Source: Candidatus Bathyarchaeum sp. (GTDB lineage Archaea; Thermoproteota; Bathyarchaeia; Bathyarchaeales; Bathyarchaeaceae). From it: a stretch of DNA of 14,895 nucleotides. How positions within the stretch are numbered: position 1 is the stretch's first letter; each line of letters opens with the position of its first letter. The stretch lies in the NCBI GenBank assembly GCA_003096255.1, contig PIXS01000086.1, positions 1-14,895 of the forward strand, written 5' to 3'. Positions 5,905 to 14,101 of the stretch are shown piece after piece. The translations under genes were made by a program, and so were the position numbers. The notes beneath the pieces were generated by a model, which saw only the letters and a program-made list of their open reading frames with translations, was not told the origin of the DNA and searched no databases.

Positions 5905-7230
5905 ATGGTTCTAGACCGCCTCGGCTCCTCACTGAACGATGCCCTAAAGAAGGTTTTCCGAGCGCCAGTTATGGACGAAAAAACCGTCAAGGAGCTTTGC
6001 CGCGACATACAGCGAGCACTACTCCAAGCCGACGTCAACGTCAAACTAGTTCTCGAAGTTTCAAAACGAATAGAAGAACGGGCACTAAAAGAAAAAGTTC
6101 CGCCCGGAGTATCCCGAAGAGAACACGTAGTAAAAGTGGTCTACGAAGAGCTAACACGTTTTCTAGGCGAAAAACCCGCCTCACTAAAGATAGAACCAGG
6201 AAAAAGAAAAGTTATCATGCTTGTGGGAATTCAGGGCTCAGGAAAAACCACTGCCTCAGGAAAACTGGCAAAATACTTCCAAAAAAGAGGCCTAAAAACC
6301 GCCCTGGTCTGCACCGACACCTACAGACCCGGAGCCTACGACCAACTCAATCAGCTGGCAAGCCGAATTAACATCCCCGTTTATGGAGAACCAAAAGAAA
6401 AGAAATCCGAAAAAATCGCCAAGAGAGGCTTGAACCAATTCAAAGACTACGACCTCGTCATCGTTGACACCGCTGGCCGCCACAAGGAAGAAAAGGGCTT
6501 AATTGATGAAATGAAGCGCCTAGAGAAAGTAATCAAACCAGATGAAGCAATTCTGGTCATCGACGGAACAATAGGTCAACAAGCCGCTGTTCAGGCGAGA
6601 GCCCTCCACGAAGCCACACCAATTGGCTCCATTCTCGTATCAAAACTTGATGGCTCTGCCAGAGGAGGCGGCGCCCTTTCAGCAGTGGCTGCCATCGGAG
6701 CACCAATAAAATTCATCAGCTCAGGCGAGAAACTGGGGGACATTGAACCCTTTATTCCATCCCGATTCGTAGGCAGACTACTTGGCATGGGAGACCTCCA
6801 GAGCCTCGTTGACAAAGTCCGCGACGCAGAAGTGAAGGTGCCTGAGAAGAAAGCTCGCGCCTTTTTGAGCGGAAAATTCACTCTCACAGACATGGCTGAA
6901 CAGTTCGAGTCCATGAAGAAAATGGGACCATTAAGGGGGCTCCTGAAGATGATTCCGGGAATGAGCTACAACATCCCTGATGAGCAGATGAACATGGCTG
7001 AAGACGCCCTCAAAAAATGGCGCGTAATCATCCAGTCCATGACGCCTAAAGAAAGGGAGAAACCCAAGATTCTTTCATCTTCTCGGATTCGCAGAGTTGC
7101 CCGCGGCTCAGGCACAACAGAAAAGGAAGTAAAAGAACTCCTAAAACAATATAATAACATGAAAAAGATGATGAAAAGCTTTAGAAGAAAGAAGCTTCCC
7201 TTTTTCGGAAAAGGTCTTCCAGGAACCTAA
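5905..7230 (+). CDS. srp54: Signal recognition particle GTPase SRP54 (Ffh)
   Basis: SRP54 binds signal sequences and SRP RNA and delivers ribosomes to the membrane receptor FtsY. The 441-residue protein has the N-terminal four-helix N domain ([10 protein letters not shown] onward) and a GTPase domain with G1 GIQGSGKTT (108-116), [11 protein letters not shown] (from 138), G3 DTAGR (from 188), SKLD (246-249) and [11 protein letters not shown]. The methionine-rich M domain follows, with [22 protein letters not shown], the RNA-binding [14 protein letters not shown], and a basic tail. I chose ATG 5905 because GGGAG lies five bases before it. An in-frame GTG at 5893 would add four residues but overlaps that site. 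This is the first gene of the information-processing cluster that runs to 10708. Confidence 0.96.
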   Translation: MVLDRLGSSLNDALKKVFRAPVMDEKTVKELCRDIQRALLQADVNVKLVLEVSKRIEERALKEKVPPGVSRREHVVKVVYEELTRFLGEKPASLKIEPGKRKVIMLVGIQGSGKTTASGKLAKYFQKRGLKTALVCTDTYRPGAYDQLNQLASRINIPVYGEPKEKKSEKIAKRGLNQFKDYDLVIVDTAGRHKEEKGLIDEMKRLEKVIKPDEAILVIDGTIGQQAAVQARALHEATPIGSILVSKLDGSARGGGALSAVAAIGAPIKFISSGEKLGDIEPFIPSRFVGRLLGMGDLQSLVDKVRDAEVKVPEKKARAFLSGKFTLTDMAEQFESMKKMGPLRGLLKMIPGMSYNIPDEQMNMAEDALKKWRVIIQSMTPKEREKPKILSSSRIRRVARGSGTTEKEVKELLKQYNNMKKMMKSFRRKKLPFFGKGLPGT

Positions 7231-7285
7231 ATAAGCCATCTGAAATCTGAATAATCTTTACCGTAAAATAGACGAGGAGAATTTA

Positions 7286-8614
7286 ATGGAGATACTTGAA
7301 AAAGCTCATGAACTACTTGAGGCGAATCCTCTTTGCGACCACTGTTTAGGGCGACAGTTTGCTCTCCTCGGCTATGGACTGGATGACCAACAACGGGGAG
7401 AAACCCTGAAGCTTCTTTTAACAATGAAAAATCATCAGCTGGCCCTTTCTGGAAAGAAGGTAGGCTTCTCAAATCTCCGGCTCCTTGCATCGAACGGGTC
7501 CTTCGGTATGGCTGCTGAAATCCTCCAGAACATGAGAAAAAGAGCCCGAAAAAAGAAGGAATGCTACCTCTGTCAGGGACTATTCAAAAGCGTGGATACT
7601 CTGGTAGAAAACGCCCTGAAAACCCTTGAAGAATACGAGTATACTACATTCCTTGTTGGAATAGAACTGCCAACAACAGTTGAGGAAAGGGAAGACGAAT
7701 TCAAAGCCCGCTTCGAAATCGCCTATGGAGAAAGCATGCGAAACGAATTCAGCCGCGACATCGGAAAAAAGATCGCCACAGCTACACAGAAACCCGCTGA
7801 ATACAGAAAACCAGATGTTGTTGTGCTGGTTAGGCCCTTCACTGGAGAAATCATTCTTCAATCTAATCCCCTTTATGTCCGAGGAGCATACAAGAAGCTT
7901 GTTCGCGGCATCCCCCAATCCATGTGGCTATGCAGAAGCTGTGGAGGCAGAGGCTGCCCAAAATGCGACGACACAGGAAAACAGTATCTCGAATCAGTTG
8001 AAGAGATTATTGCAGGACCCATTCTAGAGAAAACTGAAGGAGAAAGCGTATCATTCCACGCTGCTGGACGAGAAGACGTGGACGCTCGAATGCTGGGAAC
8101 AGGACGCCCCTTCGTTATGGAAATTAAAAAGCCACGAAAACGATTCCTGGACCTCCCGAGCCTCACAGAACTTGTTAACAAGCAAGCCAAAGGAAAAGTC
8201 GAGGTTTCAAATCTAAGCCCCGCCAGCAAAGATGACGTTAGACGATTAAAGAGGGGCGAAGGCGCTCAGAAGATGTACAAAGTCTTCATCGACTTTGACC
8301 GTGAAGTTTCTGACGAAGAGTTAGCTACTGTAGCCAAAACTTTGACTAAAGCCAGCATTCGGCAACAAACACCTTTACGTGTTTTGCATCGAAGAGCGGA
8401 CCTAATTCGGGAAAAGTACATATATGAGGCACATCTTAAGAGGTTGGCGCCTAACCGCGCAGAGATGAAAATACGTTGCCAAGGAGGACTTTATATTAAA
8501 GAATTGGTAAGCGGGGATGAAGGGCGAACCATCCCTAGCGTAGCCTCTCTCCTCAACGTAGAAGCTAAACCTCTCGAGTTAGACGTTTTGAAAGTTATCA
8601 TGGAGGAAAAATAA
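7286..8614 (+). CDS. pus10: tRNA pseudouridine(54/55) synthase Pus10
   Basis: Makes pseudouridine 54 and 55 in the T loop of archaeal tRNAs. The 442-residue protein begins with a zinc-binding part (LCDHCLGRQFA with Cys17/Cys20 and CYLC with Cys93/Cys96). A THUMP-like accessory region follows (ELPTTVEEREDEFKARF; VLVRPFTGEI; NPLYVRGAYKKLVRGIPQ). The catalytic domain carries GREDVDARMLGTGRPF, with Asp266 as the expected nucleophile, then VMEIKKPRKR and later KIRCQGGLYIKELVSGDEGRT. An extra cysteine cluster CRSCGGRGCPKC (Cys216, 219, 224, 227) sits between the two. The ATG is preceded by GAGGAGA with five bases spacing. It follows srp54 by 55 bases, and its stop codon abuts the eL21 start. Confidence 0.95.
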   Translation: MEILEKAHELLEANPLCDHCLGRQFALLGYGLDDQQRGETLKLLLTMKNHQLALSGKKVGFSNLRLLASNGSFGMAAEILQNMRKRARKKKECYLCQGLFKSVDTLVENALKTLEEYEYTTFLVGIELPTTVEEREDEFKARFEIAYGESMRNEFSRDIGKKIATATQKPAEYRKPDVVVLVRPFTGEIILQSNPLYVRGAYKKLVRGIPQSMWLCRSCGGRGCPKCDDTGKQYLESVEEIIAGPILEKTEGESVSFHAAGREDVDARMLGTGRPFVMEIKKPRKRFLDLPSLTELVNKQAKGKVEVSNLSPASKDDVRRLKRGEGAQKMYKVFIDFDREVSDEELATVAKTLTKASIRQQTPLRVLHRRADLIREKYIYEAHLKRLAPNRAEMKIRCQGGLYIKELVSGDEGRTIPSVASLLNVEAKPLELDVLKVIMEEK

Positions 8615-8914
8615 TTGCCAAGAAAAGCGAAAGGTTTCCGTAGAAAAACCCGTTACCTCCTAAAGAGGAAACCCCGAGAACGGGGAAAAACGGGACTAAG
8701 CAAAGTATTACGAGAATACGAACCTGAAGAAAAGGTCGTCATCAAACTAGACCCTAGTGTACACAAGGGCATGCCTCACCGAAGGTTCCACGGCAGAATC
8801 GGCGTTATCGCCAACAAAAGAGGGGGAAGCTATGTCGTTAATGTGACCCAAGGGAAAGCAACCAAGGAAATAATCGTTCGCCCAGAACACATTACCCCCC
8901 ACAAGGAGGGCTAA
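8615..8914 (+). CDS. rpl21e: Large-subunit ribosomal protein eL21 (L21e)
   Basis: This 99-residue basic protein matches archaeal/eukaryotic L21e, with PRKAKGFRRKTRYLLKRKPRERG at the N terminus (positions 2-24), VIKLDPSVHKGMPHRRFHGR in the centre and IIVRPEHITPHK at the end. The start is TTG at 8615, immediately after the pus10 stop TAA. Its ribosome binding site GGAGG (8602-8606) lies inside the last codons of pus10, so translation is probably coupled. rpo4 follows after three bases. Confidence 0.96.
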   Translation: MPRKAKGFRRKTRYLLKRKPRERGKTGLSKVLREYEPEEKVVIKLDPSVHKGMPHRRFHGRIGVIANKRGGSYVVNVTQGKATKEIIVRPEHITPHKEG

Positions 8915-8917
8915 AAC

Positions 8918-9256
8918 ATGCCACGAAAGGCTCTGAAGGAACGTCTCGTCACTGTTCCGCAAGTAAAAGAAGCTTTAGACGCTATAGGTGAAGAGCAACT
9001 GGACCAGTTCCAGAGAAGATCCCATGATTACGCGACAAAATTCACCAAAGTTGACCCTGACAACGTCGACCTTATTGTAAAAGAATTCGTGGAAAACTTC
9101 GAAGTGGAAGAAGAGGAGGCTGTGCAGATAGTAAATGCTATGCCTGAGAGCATCCAAGAAATAAGGGTGTTTTTGGCTGGCGGTCGCAAGATAATTGAAA
9201 CCTCTAAACTAGAAAAAATTCTGTCTTTTTTGAACAAGTATAGAAAAAAGGAATAA
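8918..9256 (+). CDS. rpo4: DNA-directed RNA polymerase subunit Rpo4 (RpoF)
   Basis: The 112-residue protein matches archaeal Rpo4/RpoF, the counterpart of eukaryotic Rpb4. With Rpo7 (not in this window) it forms the polymerase stalk, which helps open complexes and binds nascent RNA. Visible features are VPQVKEALDAIGEEQLDQFQRR and a HRDC-like helical C-terminal half with EEEAVQIVNAMPESIQEIRVFL and the tail LEKILSFLNKYRKK. GGAGGG at 8905-8910 overlaps the end of eL21 and lies seven bases before the ATG. The order eL21, rpo4, DUF655, Dim1/KsgA is a recurring archaeal arrangement. Confidence 0.93.
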   Translation: MPRKALKERLVTVPQVKEALDAIGEEQLDQFQRRSHDYATKFTKVDPDNVDLIVKEFVENFEVEEEEAVQIVNAMPESIQEIRVFLAGGRKIIETSKLEKILSFLNKYRKKE

Positions 9257-9268
9257 GGACTTTTCTTA

Positions 9269-9278
9269 TTATATAATA
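9269..9278 (+). promoter_or_regulatory. TATA box in front of the DUF655-Dim1/KsgA pair
   Basis: TTATATAATA lies about 44 bases before the GTG start of the DUF655 gene, so initiation near 9300 is expected. It suggests that the last two genes of the cluster can be transcribed apart from rpo4. Confidence 0.55.
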
Positions 9279-9317
9279 TCTAACCTGTAGTTGTTACCAT
9301 TTCGGGGGTAGTAAAGA

Positions 9318-9881
9318 GTGGAAAGGAGCGATAAGAGATACGAAGAGTATGCTTATGTTTTGGATTATCTTCCTCACGGAAGACCAGGAACACGACCAGG
9401 ATACAGAGCTGGAGCACTGATTCAGGTAGTGGGCGAAGAATACTTCACTTTCCTTGAAGCAATCGCAAGAGACGGTGTAGTTCTCAAAACCGCTGACAGA
9501 GTCTACGTTGGAAAAGATTCTCGGAGAAAAATAACCTACATCATCGGGCGAATAAACTATGAGGACTTAACATCCAATGCAAAAATGGAGCTTTCTGGAA
9601 CCATAGAAAAAATTGTGATTAACCGAGAACCATGGTTCATCAATTTCTTCAACACAGCACAAGCAATAACGCCCAGGATGCACGCCCTAGAACTGATTCC
9701 AGGAATCGGAAAAAAATACATGTGGCAGATTATTGATGAAAGAGACAGGAAACCTTTCCACAACCTCGAAGATTTACAGAACCGCGCCAACATGCCTAAC
9801 CCCTCCAAGCTGATTACAAGAAGAATTTTGGAGGAACTAGCTGGCGAAAGCAAATATAGATTATTTACGAGAGCGCCCTAG
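9318..9881 (+). CDS. DUF655 family protein with helix-hairpin-helix
   Basis: This 187-residue protein matches archaeal DUF655, whose precise function is not known. The first half (KRYEEYAYVLDYLPHGRPG, then GALIQVVGEEYFTFLEAI and a basic RVYVGKDSRRKITYIIGRI) looks like a small beta-rich nucleic-acid-binding domain. The second half has a helix-hairpin-helix, LELIPGIGKKYMWQII (about 124-139), followed by EDLQNRANMPNPSKLITRRILEEL at 151-174. HhH motifs bind nucleic-acid backbones, and the gene is coupled to the rRNA dimethyltransferase next door by a one-base stop/start overlap, so a role with RNA or ribosome assembly is plausible but inferred. The start is GTG with GGGGGT (9304-9309) upstream; the stop TAG shares its G with the next GTG. 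Confidence 0.9.
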   Translation: MERSDKRYEEYAYVLDYLPHGRPGTRPGYRAGALIQVVGEEYFTFLEAIARDGVVLKTADRVYVGKDSRRKITYIIGRINYEDLTSNAKMELSGTIEKIVINREPWFINFFNTAQAITPRMHALELIPGIGKKYMWQIIDERDRKPFHNLEDLQNRANMPNPSKLITRRILEELAGESKYRLFTRAP

Positions 9882-10708
9882 TGGAAAAAATTAATCTTCT
9901 TAAAAGGGCGAAGCATCTTCTTCGCCTTTACAGGATTTCCCCAAAGAAACGTTTAGGGCAAAATTTTGCAGTTAACTCGGGTATGCTGCAGCGACTAGTG
10001 TCCCATGCCTCCTTAACTGAAGATGATGTTGTCTTGGAGGTTGGACCAGGATTTGGTTTTCTGACACAATTCATCGCTGGCAAATGCAAAAAAGTCATCG
10101 CAGTTGAGGTTGACCCCCAGCTTGTAAGCTTCTTGAGGACACAACATAACCTGCAGAATGTAGATTTGATAGAGGGGGACATCCTAAAAGTTACTCTTCC
10201 ATCCTTCAACAAGGTTGTTTCTGCTCCTCCTTACTCCATTTCGTCTCCCCTCATTTTTCGCCTTCTAGAACAACAATTTGATTGGGCGGTTCTGATTCTT
10301 CAGAAGGAGTTTGCAGAACGGTTGGCGGCTTCGGTGGGAACCAAAGATTATGGGCGACTAACAGTTAACGTCTACTACCGGGCTGATGTGGAGCTTCTGG
10401 ATGTTGTTCCCCGAACAATGTTTTATCCCCCGCCAGACGTGGACTCAATGATGGTACGCCTGACTCCCAGAGCGCCCCCTTTCCCTGTGGACGACGAAAA
10501 AACCTTTTTTGAGCTTGTCAGAACCTTGTTCACTCAACGAAACAAGAAAGTAAGAAACGGCTTGATTTCCTTCCTACACCAGCATAAAATAACTGGAAAA
10601 GAGGCAGTGGAATTAGCTGATTCCACAATTTACAGCAAAAAAAGGGTGCGGGAATTGGCGCCAGAAGATTTCGGGATTTTGGCGAATGAGCTTTCCCGCA
10701 AATTTTAG
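9881..10708 (+). CDS. ksgA: 16S rRNA adenine dimethyltransferase family protein (KsgA/Dim1)
   Basis: Rossmann-fold SAM methyltransferase of the family that dimethylates the two adenines in the 3'-terminal hairpin of 16S rRNA. The 275-residue protein shows KKRLGQNFAV, SAM motif I LEVGPGFGFLT, acidic motif II VIAVEVDPQL, motif III LIEGDIL, then SAPPYSISSPLIFRLLE, LQKEFAERL, GRLTVNVYY, FYPPPDVDSMMVRL and the C-terminal FTQRNKKVRNGL. Motif IV is unusual: the family's Asn-Leu/Ile-Pro-Tyr is Ala115-Pro116-Pro117-Tyr118, so the catalytic asparagine is replaced. All other motifs are intact, so the protein is probably functional in some form, and exact activity is uncertain. It is coupled to DUF655 and starts with GTG. 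Confidence 0.93.
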   Translation: MEKINLLKRAKHLLRLYRISPKKRLGQNFAVNSGMLQRLVSHASLTEDDVVLEVGPGFGFLTQFIAGKCKKVIAVEVDPQLVSFLRTQHNLQNVDLIEGDILKVTLPSFNKVVSAPPYSISSPLIFRLLEQQFDWAVLILQKEFAERLAASVGTKDYGRLTVNVYYRADVELLDVVPRTMFYPPPDVDSMMVRLTPRAPPFPVDDEKTFFELVRTLFTQRNKKVRNGLISFLHQHKITGKEAVELADSTIYSKKRVRELAPEDFGILANELSRKF

Positions 10709-10759
10709 AGGTTCTGTATCCACAAGAAAAACCCTAATGAAAAATGCTGTCCTTTGCTA

Positions 10760-10765
10760 TTTTTT
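10760..10765 (+). terminator. T-run terminator after the Dim1/KsgA gene
   Basis: Six T follow the gene's stop by about 50 bases and precede the uL16 promoter. The position fits an oligo-T stop separating the two units. Confidence 0.4.
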
Positions 10766-10793
10766 ACAGATTGTTAAGCCAAATATAGAATAG

Positions 10794-10805
10794 TTTTTAT
10801 AATAT
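10794..10805 (+). promoter_or_regulatory. TATA box of the uL16 (L10e) gene
   Basis: TTTTTATAATAT lies about 45 bases before the ATG; initiation near 10825 would give a leader of about 20 bases holding the ribosome binding site AGGTGAG (10829-10835). Confidence 0.55.
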
Positions 10806-10844
10806 CTGTTCAACTATGATGGCAGAGCAGGTGAGAAATGGACA

Positions 10845-11342
10845 ATGAAGGCTCATAACTATCGGGAAGTAAAGGGCCAAGCCTATACACGGAAGAAGTA
10901 CATCCGAGGCTCTCCCTCATCAAAAATAGTCAAATTCACTATGGGCGATACATCAGGCACCTACAAATATCAAGCCCGCCTAATCGCCGAGAAAACAGTT
11001 CAGATTCGACACAACGCTCTGGAAGCTGCGCGCATAGCATCTAACAGAGTTCTTAATGAAAAACTGGGAAACAACTACCATCTGAAGATTATGCCCTACC
11101 CACATGTTGTGCTCCGAGAAAACAAAATGATTTTTGGAGCCCACGCTGACCGCCTTCAAGACGGAATGCGAAATGCTTTTGGCAAAGCAATAAGCCTCGC
11201 AGCCAGAGTGAAAACAGGACAATCACTCATAATTGCCAACGTAAACGAGGACGGTCTTCAAGCTGCAGCCACAGCGCTGAAACGTGGAGGCGCCAAATTG
11301 CCCACACCCTGCCGTGTGGTTATCGAGAAACTCGAGGCATAA
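10845..11342 (+). CDS. rpl10e: Large-subunit ribosomal protein uL16 (archaeal L10e)
   Basis: Component of the large subunit near the peptidyl-transferase centre and tRNA elbow. The 165-residue protein has the archaeal/eukaryotic L10e start NYREVKGQAYTRKKYIRGSP, IVKFTMGD, LEAARIASNRVLNEKLG, the loop region MPYPHVVLRENKMIFGAHADRL, QDGMRNAFGKAI and a C-terminal PTPCRVVIEKLEA. AGGTGAG lies nine bases before ATG 10845; an ATG at 10838 is out of frame. It has its own promoter and separates the Dim1/KsgA cluster from ppsA. Confidence 0.96.
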   Translation: MKAHNYREVKGQAYTRKKYIRGSPSSKIVKFTMGDTSGTYKYQARLIAEKTVQIRHNALEAARIASNRVLNEKLGNNYHLKIMPYPHVVLRENKMIFGAHADRLQDGMRNAFGKAISLAARVKTGQSLIIANVNEDGLQAAATALKRGGAKLPTPCRVVIEKLEA

Positions 11343-11449
11343 CTGAGGGAGTAAGTTTGCAGGGGTCTACCCATGAGGGCGGGACTTGCAAGAAAACGAA
11401 ACTCCTTATTTTGTTTGACATTCAGAAAAATCAGTAATCAGTATGGGGA

Positions 11450-14053
11450 ATGAACGTGGTTTCTGAACATTTGATCGTTAATATCGAAGAGGAAATTGCT
11501 GCAGACGGAAGATACACTGGCGGAAAAGGAGCTAACTTAGCTAAACTTTTCCATATCCTCGGAAAAGGTAATGTTCCGTATGCTGTGATGGCTACTACAG
11601 AATTCGCTAAGATTCTGCTCAATGACCCTGCGATTGTAGATTTGGTAGCAGAGTTGGATGCTGTATTGGATAAGGACGATGAGGCTGAAGCCAAGAAGGT
11701 TGCCAAGAAAATAAGAGACCTGATTGAGAACATAAAGACTCATCCAGAACTCATTGAGTTGCTAGAGAAAAAAATCGACATGATGAAAGAACGTGTTGGA
11801 CGGAACAGAGTTGCCGTCAGAAGTTCCGGCATCACCGAGGACATGGCTACTGCCGCTTTTGCTGGACAATTTGAAACGTATCTTAACGTCAAATTGGAAT
11901 CTTCCAGCGTAATCAAATACGTTCTGAAATGCATTGCCTCCGCATTTGGCTGGAGAGTTATAGACTACAGGCAGGATTTGCGTAAGAAAAAGATTCTAGA
12001 CCTGTCAGAGGCTGACCTGCTTAAACAAGGTTTAATTTCGGTTGTCATCCAGACAATGATTGACTCAGAAAAATCTGGTGTGGCCTTCTCTATAGACCCA
12101 AACACTGGCAACCGTAATGTTGGCGTGATTCAGGCAGTTTATGGCTTAGGAGAAATGATTGTTCAAGGAAAAGAGAGTGCATCTTGGACTGGTTTTGTTA
12201 AAGAACCTAGCGTCAAACTTCTCGGGACCCTTCCAACTAAAAGCCCTCAAAAAGAGATGATGGTTTATGACGAGAAAACCAAGTCAAATCGTGACATTCC
12301 TGTTGGCTTGCGTGATCCTCGGGTTATAACTTTTGATGAAGCGAATCAGGTTGCCAATCATGTTACAACCATAGAAAAGAGCTACAATAAGCCAATGGAT
12401 GTAGAATATGCCGTTGAAAATGGTAAAGTCTTCATAACACAGGCTAGACCAGAAACCGTTCACGCCACCAGAACCGTACTGACTCTGTTCAAACTCAAGA
12501 ACCAGCCAAAAGCGGCTCCAATCTACATTGGTATCCCTGTTGGAACAAAAATTGCTTCAGGTGTTGTAGCTAAAGCAGAAACTCCTGAAGAGGCTGTGAA
12601 AGAGATTGTGGAATTCAACAAGAAGGGCATAAAGCCGATGCTTGTCACCTCAATGACGACGCCAGACTGGGAAGTTATCATGAGCCTCGAAAAGGTTTCT
12701 GCCCTAATCTGTGAAAGAGGCAACCGAACATCTCACGCTGCCATAGTCTCTAGAGAACGAGGAATTCCATGCGCTGTTGGTGCTGTTGGCGCCCTCAGCC
12801 TAGAAGATGGAGAAAAAATTACCCTTGACTGTTCAACTGGTGAAGCTAAGATATACGCAGGTGAGATGCCTTTCGAGGTACAAGAGGTCGAATTAAAGGA
12901 AATTCCGGAAACAATCACAAAAGTCTTGGTGAACATTGGCAGCCCTGATGAAGCTTTGCACATTAGTCAATTGCCCTCTAAAGGCAGTTCTCTTGTTCGC
13001 ATCGAATTCGTTGTGTCAAGCGCAGAATTGCATCCAGTGTTTGCTTTGAGGGCTGACAAGCTTGGTCCTGAAAGATGGGCTGATGATGTTAAGCAAAAAT
13101 ATCCTTTCATCAATTCTCTAACTGAAGAATATGTAAAAAGGCTGAAGACCGGTATAGCAATAATCGCTGGGGCATTCAAACCACGCAAGATTATTGTACG
13201 TTTTTCAGACTTCAAAACAAACGAGTACGCATCTCTTCCAGGGGCAGTATATTATGACATCAACTGCAAGTGTGGCAAAAGCATGTCTCTAAACCCTCAG
13301 AAGAAATGCCCTGTCTGTGATTCAACAGCTATCGAAGTTAACAAGGTCGAACTTGAGTTCCAAGAAAGCAATCCTATGATCGGATTCAGAGGCGCTTCAC
13401 GATACATTGACGAGTTCTTCTGCGAAGCATACACGCTGGAACTTGAAGCCTTCACAGAAGTCCACAAGCTAGGCTTAACAAACGCAGTTCCAATGGTTCC
13501 TTTCATCAGGACAACCACTGAAGCAGAAAAAGTAACCAAATTAATCAAAAACGCCTTCAACAAAAAGGGCTTAACGTTACCAAAAATCATCTTCATGGCT
13601 GAAGTTCCCAGCATCTGCATTATCCCAAAAATCTTCTCTGAATACTGCGACGGCTTCAGCATAGGAAGCAACGACCTCACCCAGTTAACCCTCGGCATTG
13701 ACCGTGACAGCGAAAAAATCGCTTGGGAATTCGACGAATCCAATCCTGCAGTCATTAGATCCATCGAAATGCTGTGTGAAGGCGCTCATTCCATGAATCC
13801 GACAAGAAGTGTGGGAATCTGTGGTCAGGCACCAAGTGACTTGGGAAGAGATTTCCTGAAATTCTTAACAATGCATTTGGATTCGATTGGCGTCAACCCC
13901 GACAAGGTTGTTGAAACTTTGCTCTCAGTAAAAGAGATAGAGACAGAGCTAATCGAAGTTATCAAGAAAAACAACAAAGACGTCACCAAAATAGCAAAGG
14001 AATTGGGAATAACAGAAGCTAACGCCAAATATCTAATCAAAAAATTCGCATAA
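11450..14053 (+). CDS. ppsA: Phosphoenolpyruvate synthase (pyruvate, water dikinase), with zinc-ribbon-like insertion and extra C-terminal tail
   Basis: Converts pyruvate and ATP to PEP, AMP and phosphate in gluconeogenesis. The 867-residue protein has an N-terminal ATP-grasp domain (GGKGANLAKLF; VAVRSSGITEDMATAAFAGQ; YGLGEMIVQG; DVEYAVENGKVFITQARPE). A swivelling domain with phospho-His429 in RTSHAAIVSRERGIP follows, then a PEP-binding barrel (RIEFV, RFSDFKTNEYA, NPMIGFRGASRY, MAEVPS, DGFSIGSNDLTQLTLGIDRDS, CGQAPSD with Cys791). Two parts go beyond the usual domain set: Cys606/608 and Cys620/623 between TNEYA and NPMIG, and about 30 residues after the normal end, reading like a helix-turn-helix. 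GGGGA abuts the ATG; an in-frame GTG at codon 3 has better spacing. No clear TATA box was settled on in the 107-base gap upstream. Confidence 0.94.
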   Translation: MNVVSEHLIVNIEEEIAADGRYTGGKGANLAKLFHILGKGNVPYAVMATTEFAKILLNDPAIVDLVAELDAVLDKDDEAEAKKVAKKIRDLIENIKTHPELIELLEKKIDMMKERVGRNRVAVRSSGITEDMATAAFAGQFETYLNVKLESSSVIKYVLKCIASAFGWRVIDYRQDLRKKKILDLSEADLLKQGLISVVIQTMIDSEKSGVAFSIDPNTGNRNVGVIQAVYGLGEMIVQGKESASWTGFVKEPSVKLLGTLPTKSPQKEMMVYDEKTKSNRDIPVGLRDPRVITFDEANQVANHVTTIEKSYNKPMDVEYAVENGKVFITQARPETVHATRTVLTLFKLKNQPKAAPIYIGIPVGTKIASGVVAKAETPEEAVKEIVEFNKKGIKPMLVTSMTTPDWEVIMSLEKVSALICERGNRTSHAAIVSRERGIPCAVGAVGALSLEDGEKITLDCSTGEAKIYAGEMPFEVQEVELKEIPETITKVLVNIGSPDEALHISQLPSKGSSLVRIEFVVSSAELHPVFALRADKLGPERWADDVKQKYPFINSLTEEYVKRLKTGIAIIAGAFKPRKIIVRFSDFKTNEYASLPGAVYYDINCKCGKSMSLNPQKKCPVCDSTAIEVNKVELEFQESNPMIGFRGASRYIDEFFCEAYTLELEAFTEVHKLGLTNAVPMVPFIRTTTEAEKVTKLIKNAFNKKGLTLPKIIFMAEVPSICIIPKIFSEYCDGFSIGSNDLTQLTLGIDRDSEKIAWEFDESNPAVIRSIEMLCEGAHSMNPTRSVGICGQAPSDLGRDFLKFLTMHLDSIGVNPDKVVETLLSVKEIETELIEVIKKNNKDVTKIAKELGITEANAKYLIKKFA

Positions 14054-14089
14054 ACAGCTTGAAGATTGAATAGAAATCGGATGCTGTTT
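14052..14089 (+). repeat. Inverted repeat at the ppsA stop codon
   Basis: AAACAGC (14052-14058) and GCTGTTT (14083-14089) are perfectly complementary over 7 bases and enclose 24 bases. The left arm overlaps the ppsA stop, and the right arm ends just before a GGAGG ribosome binding site. It could form a hairpin that ends ppsA mRNA or shields the site. Confidence 0.4.
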
Positions 14090-14101
14090 GGAGGAAATTT
14101 A

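Noticed and set aside
7168..7244. Box C-like ATGATGA and box D-like CTGA near the srp54 3' end
   Set aside because: The first motif is Met-Met codons in the SRP54 basic tail, the spacing is too long without internal C'/D' boxes, and no closing stem flanks the pair.
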